Origin: Hydrogenophilales bacterium
Lineage (GTDB): Bacteria > Pseudomonadota > Gammaproteobacteria > Burkholderiales > Thiobacillaceae
Assembly: GCA_016195805.1 (NCBI GenBank)
Contig: JACPYT010000018.1
Span: forward strand, 139,549-203,548
Direction of reading: 5' to 3'
Length of the DNA stretch: 64,000 bases
Under the pieces are notes generated by a model. It saw nothing but the letters and a program-made list of their open reading frames with translations, made no database searches and had not been told where the DNA came from. The position numbers were made by a program, and so were the translations under genes. Of the stretch, positions 47,920 to 57,542 are shown piece by piece; the stretch's first letter is position 1, and every line of letters starts with the position of its first letter.

Positions 47920-48869
47920 ACCTACAACTCGCTGAAGACGGCAGGCTGCGGCACCTGCTCACCCTCGACGGCCTGCCGCGCGCCATCATCACGCAAATCC
48001 TCGATACTGCCGAATCCTTCATGGACGTGGGCGAGCGCGAGGTGAAAAAGGTCCCGCTGCTGCGCGGCAAAAGCATCTTCAACCTGTTCTTCGAACCGTC
48101 GACGCGCACCCGCACCACCTTCGAGATCGCGGCCAAGCGCCTGTCCGCCGACGTGGTCAACCTCAATATCGCCACCTCCAGCCAGACCAAGGGCGAGGCG
48201 ATCCTCGACACCGTCGACAACCTCGCCGCGATGCACGCCGACATGTTCATCGTGCGCCACGCGCAGTCGGGCGCGGCGCATTTCATCGCGCGCCACGTGG
48301 CGCCGCACATCTCGGTGGTGAACGCCGGCGACGGCCGCCACGCACACCCGACCCAGGGTCTGCTCGACATGTTCACCATCCGCCGCTACAAGGGCGAGTT
48401 CCACAACCTCACCGTGGCCATCGTCGGCGACGTGCTGCATTCGCGCGTGGCGCGCTCGCAGATCCACGCACTGACCACGCTAGGGGTGCCGGAGGTCCGC
48501 GTCATCGGCCCGAAAACCCTGCTTCCCGCCGGGGTCGAGCAGATGGGCGTCAGGGTGTTCCACGACATGGAAGAAGGCCTCGCCGGCTGCGACGTGATCA
48601 TCATGCTGCGCCTGCAGAACGAACGCATGAAGGGCGCACGGCTGCCCAGTGCGCAGGAATACTTCAAGTTCTTCGGACTCACACCGGAAAAGCTCGCGCT
48701 CGCCAAACCGGATGCCATCGTGATGCATCCCGGCCCGATGAATCGCGGCGTCGAAATCGCGTCCGAAGTGGCCGATGGCCCGCAGTCGGTAATCCTGCCG
48801 CAGGTGACCTACGGCATCGCGGTGCGCATGGCGGTGATGGCAATGCTGGCGGGAACGGGGAACGCATGA
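47916..48869 (+). CDS. pyrB: Aspartate carbamoyltransferase catalytic subunit
   Basis: 317 residues. Carbamoyl-phosphate site [44 protein letters not shown], and [18 protein letters not shown]. It makes carbamoyl-aspartate in pyrimidine synthesis. Overlaps pyrR and the dihydroorotase-like gene by ATGA. No pyrI regulatory subunit; the linked non-catalytic homologue probably forms the class A complex. Confidence 0.96.
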   Translation: MNLQLAEDGRLRHLLTLDGLPRAIITQILDTAESFMDVGEREVKKVPLLRGKSIFNLFFEPSTRTRTTFEIAAKRLSADVVNLNIATSSQTKGEAILDTVDNLAAMHADMFIVRHAQSGAAHFIARHVAPHISVVNAGDGRHAHPTQGLLDMFTIRRYKGEFHNLTVAIVGDVLHSRVARSQIHALTTLGVPEVRVIGPKTLLPAGVEQMGVRVFHDMEEGLAGCDVIIMLRLQNERMKGARLPSAQEYFKFFGLTPEKLALAKPDAIVMHPGPMNRGVEIASEVADGPQSVILPQVTYGIAVRMAVMAMLAGTGNA

Positions 48870-50146
48870 AGATCCATATCAAGAACGGCCGGGTGATCGA
48901 CCCGATGAACGCGCGCGACGGGATCGCCGACATTTATGTCGCCGCCGGCAAGATAGTCGCCATCGGCCAGGGCCCCGCCGCCTTCCACGCCAACCGCACG
49001 CTCGACGCGACGGGCCTGATCGTCTGCCCCGGCCTGATCGACCTCTCGGTGCGGCTGCGCGAACCGGGGTTCGAGTACAAGGCCACGCTCGAATCGGAAA
49101 TGCTGGCCGCGGCGGCGGGCGGGATCACGTCGCTCGCCTGCCCGCCCGACACCGATCCTCCGCTCGACGAACCGGGGCTGGTAGAGATGCTGAAATTCCG
49201 CGCCAGGAATCTGCCGGGACCGCGCGTCTATCCGGTCGGCGCGCTGACGCAAAAGCTCGACGGCAAGATGCTCACCGAAATGGCCGAACTTACCGAAGCC
49301 GGCTGTCGCGCCTTCACCCAGGCCGATGCGCCGCTGACCGACACGCTCGTCCTGCTGCGCGCGATGGAATACGCCGCCACCTTCGGCTTCAGCCTGTGGC
49401 TGCGCCCGCAGGACGTCTCGCTCGCTCGCGGCGGCGTCGCGCACGACGGTGCCGTCGCCACGCGTCTCGGCCTGCCGGGCATTCCCGCGCTGGCCGAAAC
49501 GGTGGCGCTGGCGACCATCCTGCAACTGGCGCGCGAAACCGGCGCCCGTGTCCACCTTGCCCGCCTGTCGACGCGCGAGGGTATCGCGATGGTGCGCGCA
49601 GCCAAGGCGCAGGGGCTCGCCGTGACCTGCGATGTGGCCTGCACTCACGTGCACCTGTCGGAAAACGATCTGATCGGTTTCGATTCGCACCTGCATCTGG
49701 TGCCGCCGCTGAGGACCCAGCGCGACCGCGATGCCATCCGTGAGGCGCTGCGAGACGGCTCCATCGACGCACTGTGCTCCGACCATACGCCGGTCGACGT
49801 GGACGAGAAGCAGCTGCCCTTCGGCGAATCGTCGCCAGGCGCATCGGGCGTCGAACTGCTGCTGCCACTGACGCTGAAGTGGGCGCGCGAGATGGGCGTA
49901 CCCCTGATGCAGGCGATCGACCTGATTTCCTGGAAACCCGCACAGATCCTGGGCGTACCGGGCGGCCACCTGTCGGTCGGCGGCTGCGCCGACCTCTGCG
50001 TGTTCGACGAAACCGCCGAGTGGGTGGTGACGCCCAAAACCCTGGCCAGCCAGGGCGACAACACGCCTTTCCTCAACCATCCGATGCAGGGCCGGGTACG
50101 CTACACGCTGATCGACGGTCATATCGATTTTGAAGCGCCTCGCTGA
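48866..50146 (+). CDS. pyrC': Dihydroorotase-like protein lacking metal ligands (PyrC')
   Basis: 426 residues, amidohydrolase fold. The place where active enzymes have GLIDxHxHLREPG reads [13 protein letters not shown], so both His of the HxH metal motif are gone. The next His positions read [10 protein letters not shown] and HLARLST rather than HCED-type and HVST; only CSDHTPVD is kept. So it is almost certainly inactive as a dihydroorotase. Known in Pseudomonas: such a pseudo-dihydroorotase is needed to assemble aspartate carbamoyltransferase. Linked to pyrB by ATGA, fitting that role. A true dihydroorotase must be elsewhere. Confidence 0.9.
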   Translation: MKIHIKNGRVIDPMNARDGIADIYVAAGKIVAIGQGPAAFHANRTLDATGLIVCPGLIDLSVRLREPGFEYKATLESEMLAAAAGGITSLACPPDTDPPLDEPGLVEMLKFRARNLPGPRVYPVGALTQKLDGKMLTEMAELTEAGCRAFTQADAPLTDTLVLLRAMEYAATFGFSLWLRPQDVSLARGGVAHDGAVATRLGLPGIPALAETVALATILQLARETGARVHLARLSTREGIAMVRAAKAQGLAVTCDVACTHVHLSENDLIGFDSHLHLVPPLRTQRDRDAIREALRDGSIDALCSDHTPVDVDEKQLPFGESSPGASGVELLLPLTLKWAREMGVPLMQAIDLISWKPAQILGVPGGHLSVGGCADLCVFDETAEWVVTPKTLASQGDNTPFLNHPMQGRVRYTLIDGHIDFEAPR

Positions 50147-50160
50147 TCGTGGCGACATGC

Positions 50161-51681
50161 ATGGCGGATAAGCTTTCCGCCATGCGTCGCGTGTCCTTCC
50201 CTTCGTTGCTTCTGAGCCTGCTTGCCGGGGCGTTGGCCGTCGCCGGCTTCGCGCCGTTCGGGCTGTGGCCGCTGCCCGTGCTGAGCCTGGCCGTCCTGTT
50301 CGGGCAACTGTCGCGCACGCCCAGCGTACGGGCCGGGTTTCTGACCGGCTTCGCCTGGGGGCTGGGATTTTTCCTCACCGGCGTGAGCTGGGTGTTCGTC
50401 AGCCTGTGGGTCTACGGCGGCATGCCCGTGTGGCTGGCCGGATTCGCCACCTTCCTGTTCTGCGCATTCCTGGCACTGTTTCCAGCGATGGTCGGCGCGC
50501 TACAGGCTCGCTGGCCCGACGCTCGCGCACTCAAGCTCATGCTGTTGATTCCGCTCGTCTGGAGCGTGACGGAATGGAGTCGCGGCTGGATCTTCACCGG
50601 TTTCCCCTGGCTGATCCTGGGTTACTCGCAGGTGCCCAACGGCCCGCTGGCAGGTTATGCGCCGCTGGTCGGTGTGTACGGCATTTCGTTTCTGCTCTCG
50701 CTGAGCGCAGGTCTGCTGGCGTGGGGGGCAACGGCACGTGGCCCGCTGGCGCCGCGCGCCTGGGCTGCGGCGGCGATCGTGGCGCTGGGCGTCGGCGGCC
50801 AGGCCCTGCATGGCGTCCAATGGACCACGCCCAATGGCGCGCCGACAACGGTCGCGCTGCTGCAGGGCAACATCCCGCAGGACATGAAATGGCGGCCCGA
50901 AAAAACCCGCGCCACGCTGGAAACCTACGCGCGCATGGCCGCCGCCTCGCCCGCGCAGCTGATCGTGCTGCCGGAAACGGCGCTGCCGCTGTTCGAATCC
51001 GAGTTGCCCGACGCCTATCGCGCCGGTCTCGACGCGCTCGGGCGGCAAAACGGCGGCGACGTGCTGACCGGCCTGCCGACCGGCTCGCCGGATGGCGCCT
51101 ACTACAACAGCGTCGTCAGCTTCGGCAGCGCGCCCGGCCAGCGTTACAGCAAGGTGCACCTGGTGCCGTTCGGCGAATATATCCCGCTGAAGGCGGTGTG
51201 GGGATGGGTGATCGAGGTGCTGCACATCCCGCTCTCTGATTTCGCGCGCGGCGCCGTCGACCAGCGCCCGCTCGCCATCGGTGGGCAGCGGGTGGCGGCC
51301 GACATCTGCTACGAGGACGCGTTCGGCGAGGAGATCATCCGCCAGCTGCCGCAAGCAAGTGTGCTGATCAACGTCAGCAACCTGGCCTGGTTCGGCGATT
51401 CGCTGGCGCCCTGGCAGCACGCGCAGATGTCGCAGATGCGCGCGCTGGAAACCGGCCGCATGATGCTGCGCGCGACCAACACCGGCCTTACCGCGATCAT
51501 CGACGCCAAAGGGCATGTGCTGGCCAGTCTGCCGCTTTTCACTGCTGGCAGCCTGTCCGGCGAAATCCAGGGCTACGCCGGCAGCACGCCGTATGTGCGC
51601 TGGGGCAATGCGCCCGTGCTGATGCTGTGGGGAATATTGGGGATCGCCCTGCTGGCGGCCGCAGTCAGGCGGCGGCCCTGA
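50161..51681 (+). CDS. lnt: Apolipoprotein N-acyltransferase
   Basis: 506 residues from the ATG at 50161; a GTG at 50149 or ATG at 50182 are alternatives and no site is decisive. About seven membrane helices (LLLSLLAGALAVAGFAPFGLWPLP, PLVWSVTEWSRGWIFTGFPW) then the nitrilase-type domain: Glu in VLPETALPLFES, Lys in YSKVHLVPFGEYIPL and Cys in ADICYEDAFGEE, the catalytic triad. It adds the third acyl chain to lipoproteins on the periplasmic face. Convergent overlap of 17 bases with the following diguanylate cyclase. Confidence 0.95.
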   Translation: MADKLSAMRRVSFPSLLLSLLAGALAVAGFAPFGLWPLPVLSLAVLFGQLSRTPSVRAGFLTGFAWGLGFFLTGVSWVFVSLWVYGGMPVWLAGFATFLFCAFLALFPAMVGALQARWPDARALKLMLLIPLVWSVTEWSRGWIFTGFPWLILGYSQVPNGPLAGYAPLVGVYGISFLLSLSAGLLAWGATARGPLAPRAWAAAAIVALGVGGQALHGVQWTTPNGAPTTVALLQGNIPQDMKWRPEKTRATLETYARMAAASPAQLIVLPETALPLFESELPDAYRAGLDALGRQNGGDVLTGLPTGSPDGAYYNSVVSFGSAPGQRYSKVHLVPFGEYIPLKAVWGWVIEVLHIPLSDFARGAVDQRPLAIGGQRVAADICYEDAFGEEIIRQLPQASVLINVSNLAWFGDSLAPWQHAQMSQMRALETGRMMLRATNTGLTAIIDAKGHVLASLPLFTAGSLSGEIQGYAGSTPYVRWGNAPVLMLWGILGIALLAAAVRRRP

Positions 51682-53110
51682 CCCGCGTGGCATTGCGGCC
51701 GCCGCGCTTGGCTTCCAATAGCGCCGCGTCGGCGCGCGCCAGCGCCTCGTTTTCCTCGCGGTCGTCGCGGCTGAATTCGGACATGCCGCCGCTCCACGAC
51801 AGCTTCTGCGTCACGCCGGGAATGAGTTCGACGCTTTCCGGCATGTTGCCGCGCAGGCGCTCGGCCAGTTCCTGCGCACGGTCGAGCGGCGTGTAGGGAA
51901 ACAGCACGCAGAACTCGTCGCCGCCCAGGCGGGCGATGAAGTCGCTGTTGCGCAGGCAGGTTTTCAGCGCATTGCCGAACTTGATGATGAGCTGGTCGCC
52001 TGCCTCGTGGCCGAAGGTATCGTTGACCTGTTTGAAGTTGTCGATGTCGAGAATCAGCAGGCTATGGGTCCAGCCGTCCTTGAGGGTGGCGAACAGCTCC
52101 TTCTGCTTCTCGTCGAAGCTGCGCCGGTTGTTGACCTTGGACAGGTGATCGAGCCGTGCCTGCGACGAGACTTCCTTCTGCTTGCCCAGCATCACCTTGC
52201 CAAGTTTCAGCATGGTCTCGAGCGGCGACTGGAACTCCGCCAGGCTGACCGGATAATCGGCGCGCAGACGCTGCTGACGCAGGTCGTTGGTGAGCTTCAC
52301 CAGCGTGCGCAGGTTGTCGGTCACCCGGTTGCGCACCGCCAGTATGGTGGCCGTCACCAGGATGGCGATGACCAGACTGGCCACCAGCCAGGCCAGCAGA
52401 TAGGGTGCCACGCTCTCGACCACCGGCGTGACGGGGCGCCATACGGCAATCTGCCAGGGCGTTCCGGCCAGTGCGATCAGGGTGGGGCGGGTGTTCCGCT
52501 TGATCGCCTGGTTGCCGCGCCGCATCAGCACCATGGCGGTATCGCCCCCCCCGCTTTGCTGCAATTCTGCATAGGCGGCGGCATCCGGCAACGGCAGGGT
52601 ATCGAACAGCGCCTGCAGTTGCGGCACGCTCTGCTCGACGATGACATAGCCGAGTCGCTTGCCGTCGGCACCCGTTACCGGATGCGACAGGGACAGGTTG
52701 AAGGTGGCGGTGGCGGTCGCCCCGCTACCGCGCCCCGCGTTGGCCAGCAGCTGACGGGTGTCGCCCGGCAGAAAACCGGGCAGCAGCTGGCGTTGGCCGT
52801 CGGTGACGAACAGCACGGTCGCATCCTGATTCAGGGCTTGCAGGTTCGCCGCCTGAGCCTGGCACACGTCCGGCGCGGCCGTGGCAAAACACGCCAGCGT
52901 CTGCGGATGCGCGGCAATCCGCGCAGCGCTGCGTTTCATGGCATCGGCGAGGAATTCGATCTGCGTCGCCATCACCGGATTGCCCAGTTCTTCCGGCACT
53001 GGCTGCGCCTGGGGCCGCGTCAGATAAATCGCGGACGTGACGAATCCTGCCAGCAGCACCAAGGCTGCGGCCAGGATCAAGCCAAACCGCGATATGGACG
53101 TATGGGGCAT
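51665..53110 (-). CDS. Membrane diguanylate cyclase with periplasmic sensor
   Basis: 481 residues. N-terminal helix (FGLILAAALVLLAGFVTSAIYL), periplasmic CACHE-like region of about 200 residues (IEFLADAMKRSAARIAAHPQTLACF, VLFVTDGQRQLL, LSHPVTGADGKRLGYVIVEQ), second helix, linker, GGDEF domain with LDIDNFKQVNDTFGHEAGDQLI and intact LGGDEFCVLFP. Synthesises c-di-GMP; an RxxD inhibitory site is not evident. Free-standing. Confidence 0.92.
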   Translation of the reverse strand: MPHTSISRFGLILAAALVLLAGFVTSAIYLTRPQAQPVPEELGNPVMATQIEFLADAMKRSAARIAAHPQTLACFATAAPDVCQAQAANLQALNQDATVLFVTDGQRQLLPGFLPGDTRQLLANAGRGSGATATATFNLSLSHPVTGADGKRLGYVIVEQSVPQLQALFDTLPLPDAAAYAELQQSGGGDTAMVLMRRGNQAIKRNTRPTLIALAGTPWQIAVWRPVTPVVESVAPYLLAWLVASLVIAILVTATILAVRNRVTDNLRTLVKLTNDLRQQRLRADYPVSLAEFQSPLETMLKLGKVMLGKQKEVSSQARLDHLSKVNNRRSFDEKQKELFATLKDGWTHSLLILDIDNFKQVNDTFGHEAGDQLIIKFGNALKTCLRNSDFIARLGGDEFCVLFPYTPLDRAQELAERLRGNMPESVELIPGVTQKLSWSGGMSEFSRDDREENEALARADAALLEAKRGGRNATRVRAAA

Positions 53111-53228
53111 GACTACGCCAGCCGGCTCTCCAACCTCTTAGTATTTGTTTCTCCGCAATGACAGGCATCCCGCTTCAGACACCCGCCGACATGGCTTCAA
53201 CACAGCAAATTCCATGCCCTGACATGCA

Positions 53229-53258
53229 CGCACCCGGTAGTTAGACCCGCCGGGTGCG
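53229..53258. other. Hairpin downstream of dut
   Basis: CGCACCCGG / CCGGGTGCG, nine base pairs with a loop of 12. On the minus strand it follows dut by about 30 bases; lacks a T-run. Possible weak terminator. Confidence 0.4.
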
Positions 53259-53288
53259 CTTGTTATTCAAATGTAAAGAATTCCGACA

Positions 53289-53735
53289 CTACTGGCGACC
53301 AGTGCTGCCGAACCCGCCCTCGCCGCGCTGGCTGCTCTCGAAGTCTTCCACCACGTTGAATACGGCCTGCACCACCGGCACGATGACGAGTTGCGCCAGC
53401 CGTTCCATGGGCGCCAGTTCGAACGCCTGCTGCCCGCGGTTCCAGGCGGACACCATGAGCTGGCCCTGATAGTCCGAGTCGATCAGGCCCACCAGGTTGC
53501 CCAGCACGATGCCGTGCTTGTGGCCCAGGCCAGAGCGCGGCAGGATCAGCGCAGCGTAGCCGGGGTCGGCCAGGTGGATGGCCATGCCGGTGGGAATCAG
53601 CTGGGTTTCGCCGGGCGCCAGTACGATTGGACCATCGATGCAGGCCCGCAGATCGAGCCCGGCAGAGCCCTCCGTGGCGTAATGCGGTAGCTGGTCGCGC
53701 AGGCGGGCGTCGAGAATCTTCACATCCATCTTCAT
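53289..53735 (-). CDS. dut: Deoxyuridine 5'-triphosphate nucleotidohydrolase
   Basis: 148 residues, full length trimeric dUTPase. Five motifs visible: [54 protein letters not shown] and the C-terminal [10 protein letters not shown]. Keeps uracil out of DNA. Immediately follows coaBC (16 bases), the usual proteobacterial pairing. Confidence 0.96.
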   Translation of the reverse strand: MKMDVKILDARLRDQLPHYATEGSAGLDLRACIDGPIVLAPGETQLIPTGMAIHLADPGYAALILPRSGLGHKHGIVLGNLVGLIDSDYQGQLMVSAWNRGQQAFELAPMERLAQLVIVPVVQAVFNVVEDFESSQRGEGGFGSTGRQ

Positions 53736-53751
53736 GTTCGTCGGGATTTCG

Positions 53752-54957
53752 TCAGTTGAGCAAGCTTACAAGGTGGCGGATCAGGTGGCGGGCCTGGGTG
53801 AGTTTGTCGGCACGCGGCAGCGGATGCTGGCCGCGACCATCGAACAGCACCAGCTCGGCGCTGTCCTGCCCCAGCGTGTCCTGCGCCAGGTTGCCGATCA
53901 GCAGCGGCAGTTTCTTCCTCAAGCGCTTGGCTTCGGCATGCTCGGCCAGGCGCTCGGTCTCGGCGGCGAAGCCCACGCAGAACGGCGCTTCGGGCAAGGC
54001 GGCGACCTCGGCCAGGATATCGGGGTTGGCAACCAGGTTCAGAATGAGGCCGGCTTCGCTTTTCTTGATCTTCTGAGGAGACGTCGCGTCCACGCGGTAA
54101 TCGGCCACTGCCGCCACCGCGATGAATATGTCGCTTGGCAGTTCTCGCAGCACCGCGTCGCGCATCTCGGCCGCACTTTGCACGTCGATGCGGCGCACGC
54201 CTGCCGGCGTGTCGAGGCAAGTCGGCCCCGACACCAGGCATACGGCGGCACCGGCCTCGGCCGCCGCCTGTGCGACGGCATAGCCCATCTTGCCGGAACT
54301 GCGGTTGGTCAGCCCGCGCACCGGATCGATCGCCTCGAAGGTGGGGCCGGCGGTAATCAGGACCCGCTTGCCGGCGAGCGGCCCTGTGTCCAGCAGGCCC
54401 GACAGGGCGGCCAGGATGTCAGCCGGCTCCAGCATCCGGCCGAGGCCGGTTTCGCCGCAAGCCTGCTCGCCCGCCGCCGGCCCCAGCACGGCCACGCCGT
54501 CCGCCTGCAGTTGTTCGAGATTGCGCCGGGTCGGCGCCGCCGCCCACATTTCATGGTTCATCGCCGGCGCCACCGCCAACCCGCAGGCGCGCGCGAGACT
54601 CAGCGTCGTCAGCAGATCGTCGGCACGGCCGTGCGCAAGCTTCGCCAGAAAGTCGGCCGAGGCCGGCGCCACCAGAATCAGGTCGGCGCCGCGCGACAAG
54701 TGGATGTGTTCCATGCCGTCGCCGCTGGCAGCATCCCACAAGGACGTCAGCACCAGCTTGCCGGACAGCGCCTGGAACGTCAGCGGGGTGACGAACTGCT
54801 GCGCGGCAGCGGTCATCGCCACCCGCACGTCGCCGCCGGCCTTGACCAGCAGGCGACACAGTTCGGCCGCCTTGTAGGCGGCGATCCCGCCGGTCACGCC
54901 CAGAATGATTTTTTTGCCTGCCAGCGACACGGTCTCGATTCCCAGCACGCTTTCCAT
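53752..54957 (-). CDS. coaBC: Bifunctional phosphopantothenoylcysteine decarboxylase / phosphopantothenate-cysteine ligase
   Basis: 401 residues from the ATG at 54957 ([34 protein letters not shown]). CoaC flavoprotein half with [12 protein letters not shown] and active His/Asn region, and CoaB half with [33 protein letters not shown] and VAAVADYRV plus [11 protein letters not shown]. Two successive steps of coenzyme A synthesis. Divergent from radC with 33 bases between starts. Confidence 0.96.
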   Translation of the reverse strand: MESVLGIETVSLAGKKIILGVTGGIAAYKAAELCRLLVKAGGDVRVAMTAAAQQFVTPLTFQALSGKLVLTSLWDAASGDGMEHIHLSRGADLILVAPASADFLAKLAHGRADDLLTTLSLARACGLAVAPAMNHEMWAAAPTRRNLEQLQADGVAVLGPAAGEQACGETGLGRMLEPADILAALSGLLDTGPLAGKRVLITAGPTFEAIDPVRGLTNRSSGKMGYAVAQAAAEAGAAVCLVSGPTCLDTPAGVRRIDVQSAAEMRDAVLRELPSDIFIAVAAVADYRVDATSPQKIKKSEAGLILNLVANPDILAEVAALPEAPFCVGFAAETERLAEHAEAKRLRKKLPLLIGNLAQDTLGQDSAELVLFDGRGQHPLPRADKLTQARHLIRHLVSLLN

Positions 54958-54990
54958 GAAAATGGCACATTCTACGGGAGGGGAAGGGTC

Positions 54991-55665
54991 ATGGCGATTC
55001 GGGACTGGCCGGAGGATGCGCGTCCGCGGGAGAAACTGCTGAAGCAAGGGGCCGCAGCCCTGAGCGACGCCGAACTGGTCGCGGTGTTCCTGCGCACCGG
55101 CGTGGTCGGCAAAAGCGCAGTTGATCTGGGGCGCGAACTGATCGAACGTTTCGGCGGTCTCGGTGGTTTATGCCGCGCGGACAGAAAGGCCGCCTGCGAA
55201 GCGCCCGGCGTCGGCGAAGCCAAATACGCCCTGCTGCAGGCGGTGATGGAAATGGCGCGGCGCACCCTGGCCGAGGACATGCAGGCGGGCGACGCGCTGA
55301 CCTCGCCCGCCGCCGTGCGCGACTATCTGCGGCTGATCCTGCGCGGCAAGGAATACGAAGTGTTCTGTTGCGTGTTTCTCGACGCGCAGAACCGCGTGAT
55401 CGCGGTGGAAGAGCTGTTTCGCGGCACGTTGACGCAAACCAGCGTCTATCCACGCGAAATCATCAAGCGCGCGCTCTCGCACAATGCGGCGGCGCTGATC
55501 CTGGCGCACAACCACCCCAGCGGCGTGGCCGAGCCCAGCCAGGCCGACCGGTCGCTCACCCGACACCTGGCGGATGCGTTGGCGCTGGTGGACGTACGCG
55601 TACTCGACCATTTCATCGTGGCAGGCGCATCCTCCCTGTCGTTCATGGAATCCGGCCATCTTTGA
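54991..55665 (+). CDS. radC: RadC-family JAB-domain protein
   Basis: 224 residues from the ATG at 54991 ([20 protein letters not shown]), with GGGAAGGG upstream. N-terminal helix-hairpin-helix part ([15 protein letters not shown]) and the JAB/MPN metalloprotease-like domain with [19 protein letters not shown] and [19 protein letters not shown] (JAMM HxH..D). Not essential for repair in E. coli; function debated. Followed by rpmB. Confidence 0.94.
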   Translation: MAIRDWPEDARPREKLLKQGAAALSDAELVAVFLRTGVVGKSAVDLGRELIERFGGLGGLCRADRKAACEAPGVGEAKYALLQAVMEMARRTLAEDMQAGDALTSPAAVRDYLRLILRGKEYEVFCCVFLDAQNRVIAVEELFRGTLTQTSVYPREIIKRALSHNAAALILAHNHPSGVAEPSQADRSLTRHLADALALVDVRVLDHFIVAGASSLSFMESGHL

Positions 55666-55679
55666 CGGATTCGCCGAAC

Positions 55680-55709
55680 TTGCCTCACGCTTGCAAGCTG
55701 TGGTATAAA
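55680..55709 (+). promoter_or_regulatory. Sigma-70-type promoter of rpmB-rpmG
   Basis: TTGCCT and TATAAA separated by 18 bases, with TGG ahead of the -10 (extended -10 like). About 68 bases before the rpmB ATG. Confidence 0.6.
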
Positions 55710-55720
55710 TCGCGGTTCTC

Positions 55721-55757
55721 GGGTTAACCCCTTTCGTTAACCCTCACTGGTTAACCC
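55721..55757 (+). repeat. Three GTTAACCC units in the rpmB leader
   Basis: GGGTTAACCC (55721-55730), CGTTAACCC (55735-55743) and GGTTAACCC (55749-55757). Each core GTTAAC is palindromic. They lie between the promoter and the ribosome site (GGAGCAGCATC before ATG), in the predicted 5' leader. Confidence 0.6.
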
Positions 55758-55776
55758 TTAATTTTGGAGCAGCATC

Positions 55777-56013
55777 ATGGCTCGCGTATGTGTCGTGACG
55801 GGCAAGAAGCCCATGGTCGGGAACAACGTTTCCCACGCCAACAATAAAACCAAGCGTCGTTTCCTGCCCAACCTGCAATACCGCCGGTTCTGGGTCGAGA
55901 GCGAAAATCGCTGGGTGCGCATGCGTTTGTCCAACGCAGCGCTGCGTACTATCGACAAAAACGGCATCGATGCTGTTCTGGCTGACCTGCGCGCCCGCGG
56001 CGAAGCAGTCTAA
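55777..56013 (+). CDS. rpmB: 50S ribosomal protein L28
   Basis: 78 residues. [53 protein letters not shown] is the complete L28 core. No CXXC zinc motif, so of the zinc-independent form. Followed by rpmG after 11 bases. Confidence 0.97.
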   Translation: MARVCVVTGKKPMVGNNVSHANNKTKRRFLPNLQYRRFWVESENRWVRMRLSNAALRTIDKNGIDAVLADLRARGEAV

Positions 56014-56024
56014 GGAGTTGAATC

Positions 56025-56192
56025 ATGGCTAAAGGCGGACGCGAAAAGATCAAGCTGGAGTCCACTGCGGGCACCGGCCACTTCTACACCACCACCAAGA
56101 ACAAGAAGACCATGCCCGAAAAGATGGAGATCAGCAAGTTCGATCCCAAGGCTCGTAAGCATGTGATGTACAAGGAAACCAAGCTGAAATAA
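56025..56192 (+). CDS. rpmG: 50S ribosomal protein L33
   Basis: 55 residues: [20 protein letters not shown] then [20 protein letters not shown] and a basic C-terminus ending in KETKLK. Zinc-independent L33 (no CXXC pairs). GGAG ribosome site 7 bases upstream. Too short to appear as a long open frame but unmistakable. It completes the usual rpmB-rpmG pair. Confidence 0.97.
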   Translation: MAKGGREKIKLESTAGTGHFYTTTKNKKTMPEKMEISKFDPKARKHVMYKETKLK

Positions 56193-56212
56193 TCCAGCTG
56201 GTTGCCCAATAA

Positions 56213-56270
56213 AAACCCGCCAATCGGCGGGTTTTCTTTTTGCACAGCCCGCCAAATTGGCGGGTTTTTT
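56213..56270 (+). terminator. Tandem intrinsic terminators after rpmG
   Basis: Two hairpins in a row. AACCCGCC AATC GGCGGGTT at 56213-56232, followed by a T-rich tail, and CCCGCC AAATT GGCGGG at 56248-56264 with TTTTTT after it. Both use the same stem sequence, suggesting a duplicated terminator. Confidence 0.9.
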
Positions 56271-56308
56271 ATTGCCTGCAATCGGGGGGCCCAAGGCCAC
56301 CCCCGAGG

Positions 56309-57481
56309 TCATGCGTAGCTGCGCAGGCGTACCGAGAATTGCTGCAGCGACTGGATGCCGCTTTCTTCGGCGCGCTTGCACCAGGCCTGCAGTTGGTCGA
56401 GCAGTTGCTCGCGGCTGGCGGTGGAACGCCCCCAGATGGCCGCGAGCTCCTGCCGCATGCGGTAGACCGTTTGCAGACGCTCGCTCTTGCCCAGCAGGGT
56501 TTCGAGTTCGGCTTTGTCGGAAGCCGCCAGTTCGGCGGGTTCCTTGTGCAGCCAGCGGCGGAAGCTGTCGAAGTTCCAGTTCTGCGGCAGATTCGCGCCG
56601 GCCTTCAGCTTGGCGATCTCGGCCTTGCTGTCCGCGCGCACGCTCTTCACGAAGCGCGTCATCACGTCGTAGCGATGGGTAATGACCGCCTGCAGGGTGT
56701 CCAGATCGCACAGCGGCTTGGCTGGCAGCCATTTCACCGTCGGCGCCACCTTGCGGATGGTGGCGAGGCCCACATAGGACATCAGCTTGATGTAAAGCCA
56801 GCCGATGTCGAACTCGTACCACTTGTTCGACAGTCGCGCCGAGGTGCCGTAGGCATGATGGTTGTTGTGCAGTTCCTCGCCGCCGATCAGGATGCCCCAG
56901 GGGACAATATTGGTGCTGGCATCCTCGCTCGCGAAGTTGCGATACCCCCAGTAGTGACCGATACCGTTGATGATGCCGGCGGCGGTGACGGGAATCCACG
57001 CCATCTGCACGGCCCAGATGGTCAGACCGAGGGGGCCGAAGAGCGCGAGGTTGATCGCCATCATCGTCCAGATGCCTGCGGCCGAGTGGCGGCTGTAGAC
57101 ATTGCGCTCCATCCAGTCGTCGGGCGTGCCATGGCCGTATTTTTCCAGCGTCTCGGTCACCTTGGCCTCGGCGCGATACAACTCGGAACCTTCCCAGAAG
57201 ACTTTCTTGATGCCCTTGGTTTGCGGGCTGTGCGGGTCCTCGACGGTTTCGCATTTGGCGTGGTGCTTACGGTGGATGGCAACCCACTCCTTGGTGACCA
57301 TGCCGGTGGTAAGCCACAGCCAGAAACGGAAGAAGTGGCTGACGATCGGGTGCAGATCAACGGCACGGTGCGCCTGCGAACGGTGCAGGAAAATGGTAAC
57401 GGCGGCGATGGTGATGTGCGTCAGGCCGAGCGCGACCAATACATAACCCCACCAGGGTAAATCCAACAAGCCTAATTGCAT
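56309..57481 (-). CDS. Acyl-CoA / fatty-acid delta-9 desaturase
   Basis: 390 residues. Integral-membrane desaturase with the three His boxes: HRSQAH near residue 33, HRKHH near residue 70 and HNNHH near residue 205, binding a di-iron centre. About four membrane helices. The C-terminal part beyond about 270 is charged and helical. Introduces double bonds in saturated acyl chains, affecting membrane fluidity. Downstream of mscS (61 bases) and thus perhaps on the transcript carrying fadL and the acyl-CoA ligase. Confidence 0.9.
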   Translation of the reverse strand: MQLGLLDLPWWGYVLVALGLTHITIAAVTIFLHRSQAHRAVDLHPIVSHFFRFWLWLTTGMVTKEWVAIHRKHHAKCETVEDPHSPQTKGIKKVFWEGSELYRAEAKVTETLEKYGHGTPDDWMERNVYSRHSAAGIWTMMAINLALFGPLGLTIWAVQMAWIPVTAAGIINGIGHYWGYRNFASEDASTNIVPWGILIGGEELHNNHHAYGTSARLSNKWYEFDIGWLYIKLMSYVGLATIRKVAPTVKWLPAKPLCDLDTLQAVITHRYDVMTRFVKSVRADSKAEIAKLKAGANLPQNWNFDSFRRWLHKEPAELAASDKAELETLLGKSERLQTVYRMRQELAAIWGRSTASREQLLDQLQAWCKRAEESGIQSLQQFSVRLRSYA

Positions 57482-57542
57482 GGTTTAACGTTCCAAAAAA
57501 GGACAATAGCATCCTGTAATTTACGGACAAATCCCATAAAAA

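Noticed and set aside
53161..53288. Possible tRNA or small RNA between dut and the diguanylate cyclase
   Set aside because: Only one GC-rich hairpin is present; no cloverleaf, no T-arm consensus.
55721..55757. GTTAACCC units as a CRISPR array
   Set aside because: Units are 8-10 bases with 4-5 base gaps; far too short for repeats and spacers.
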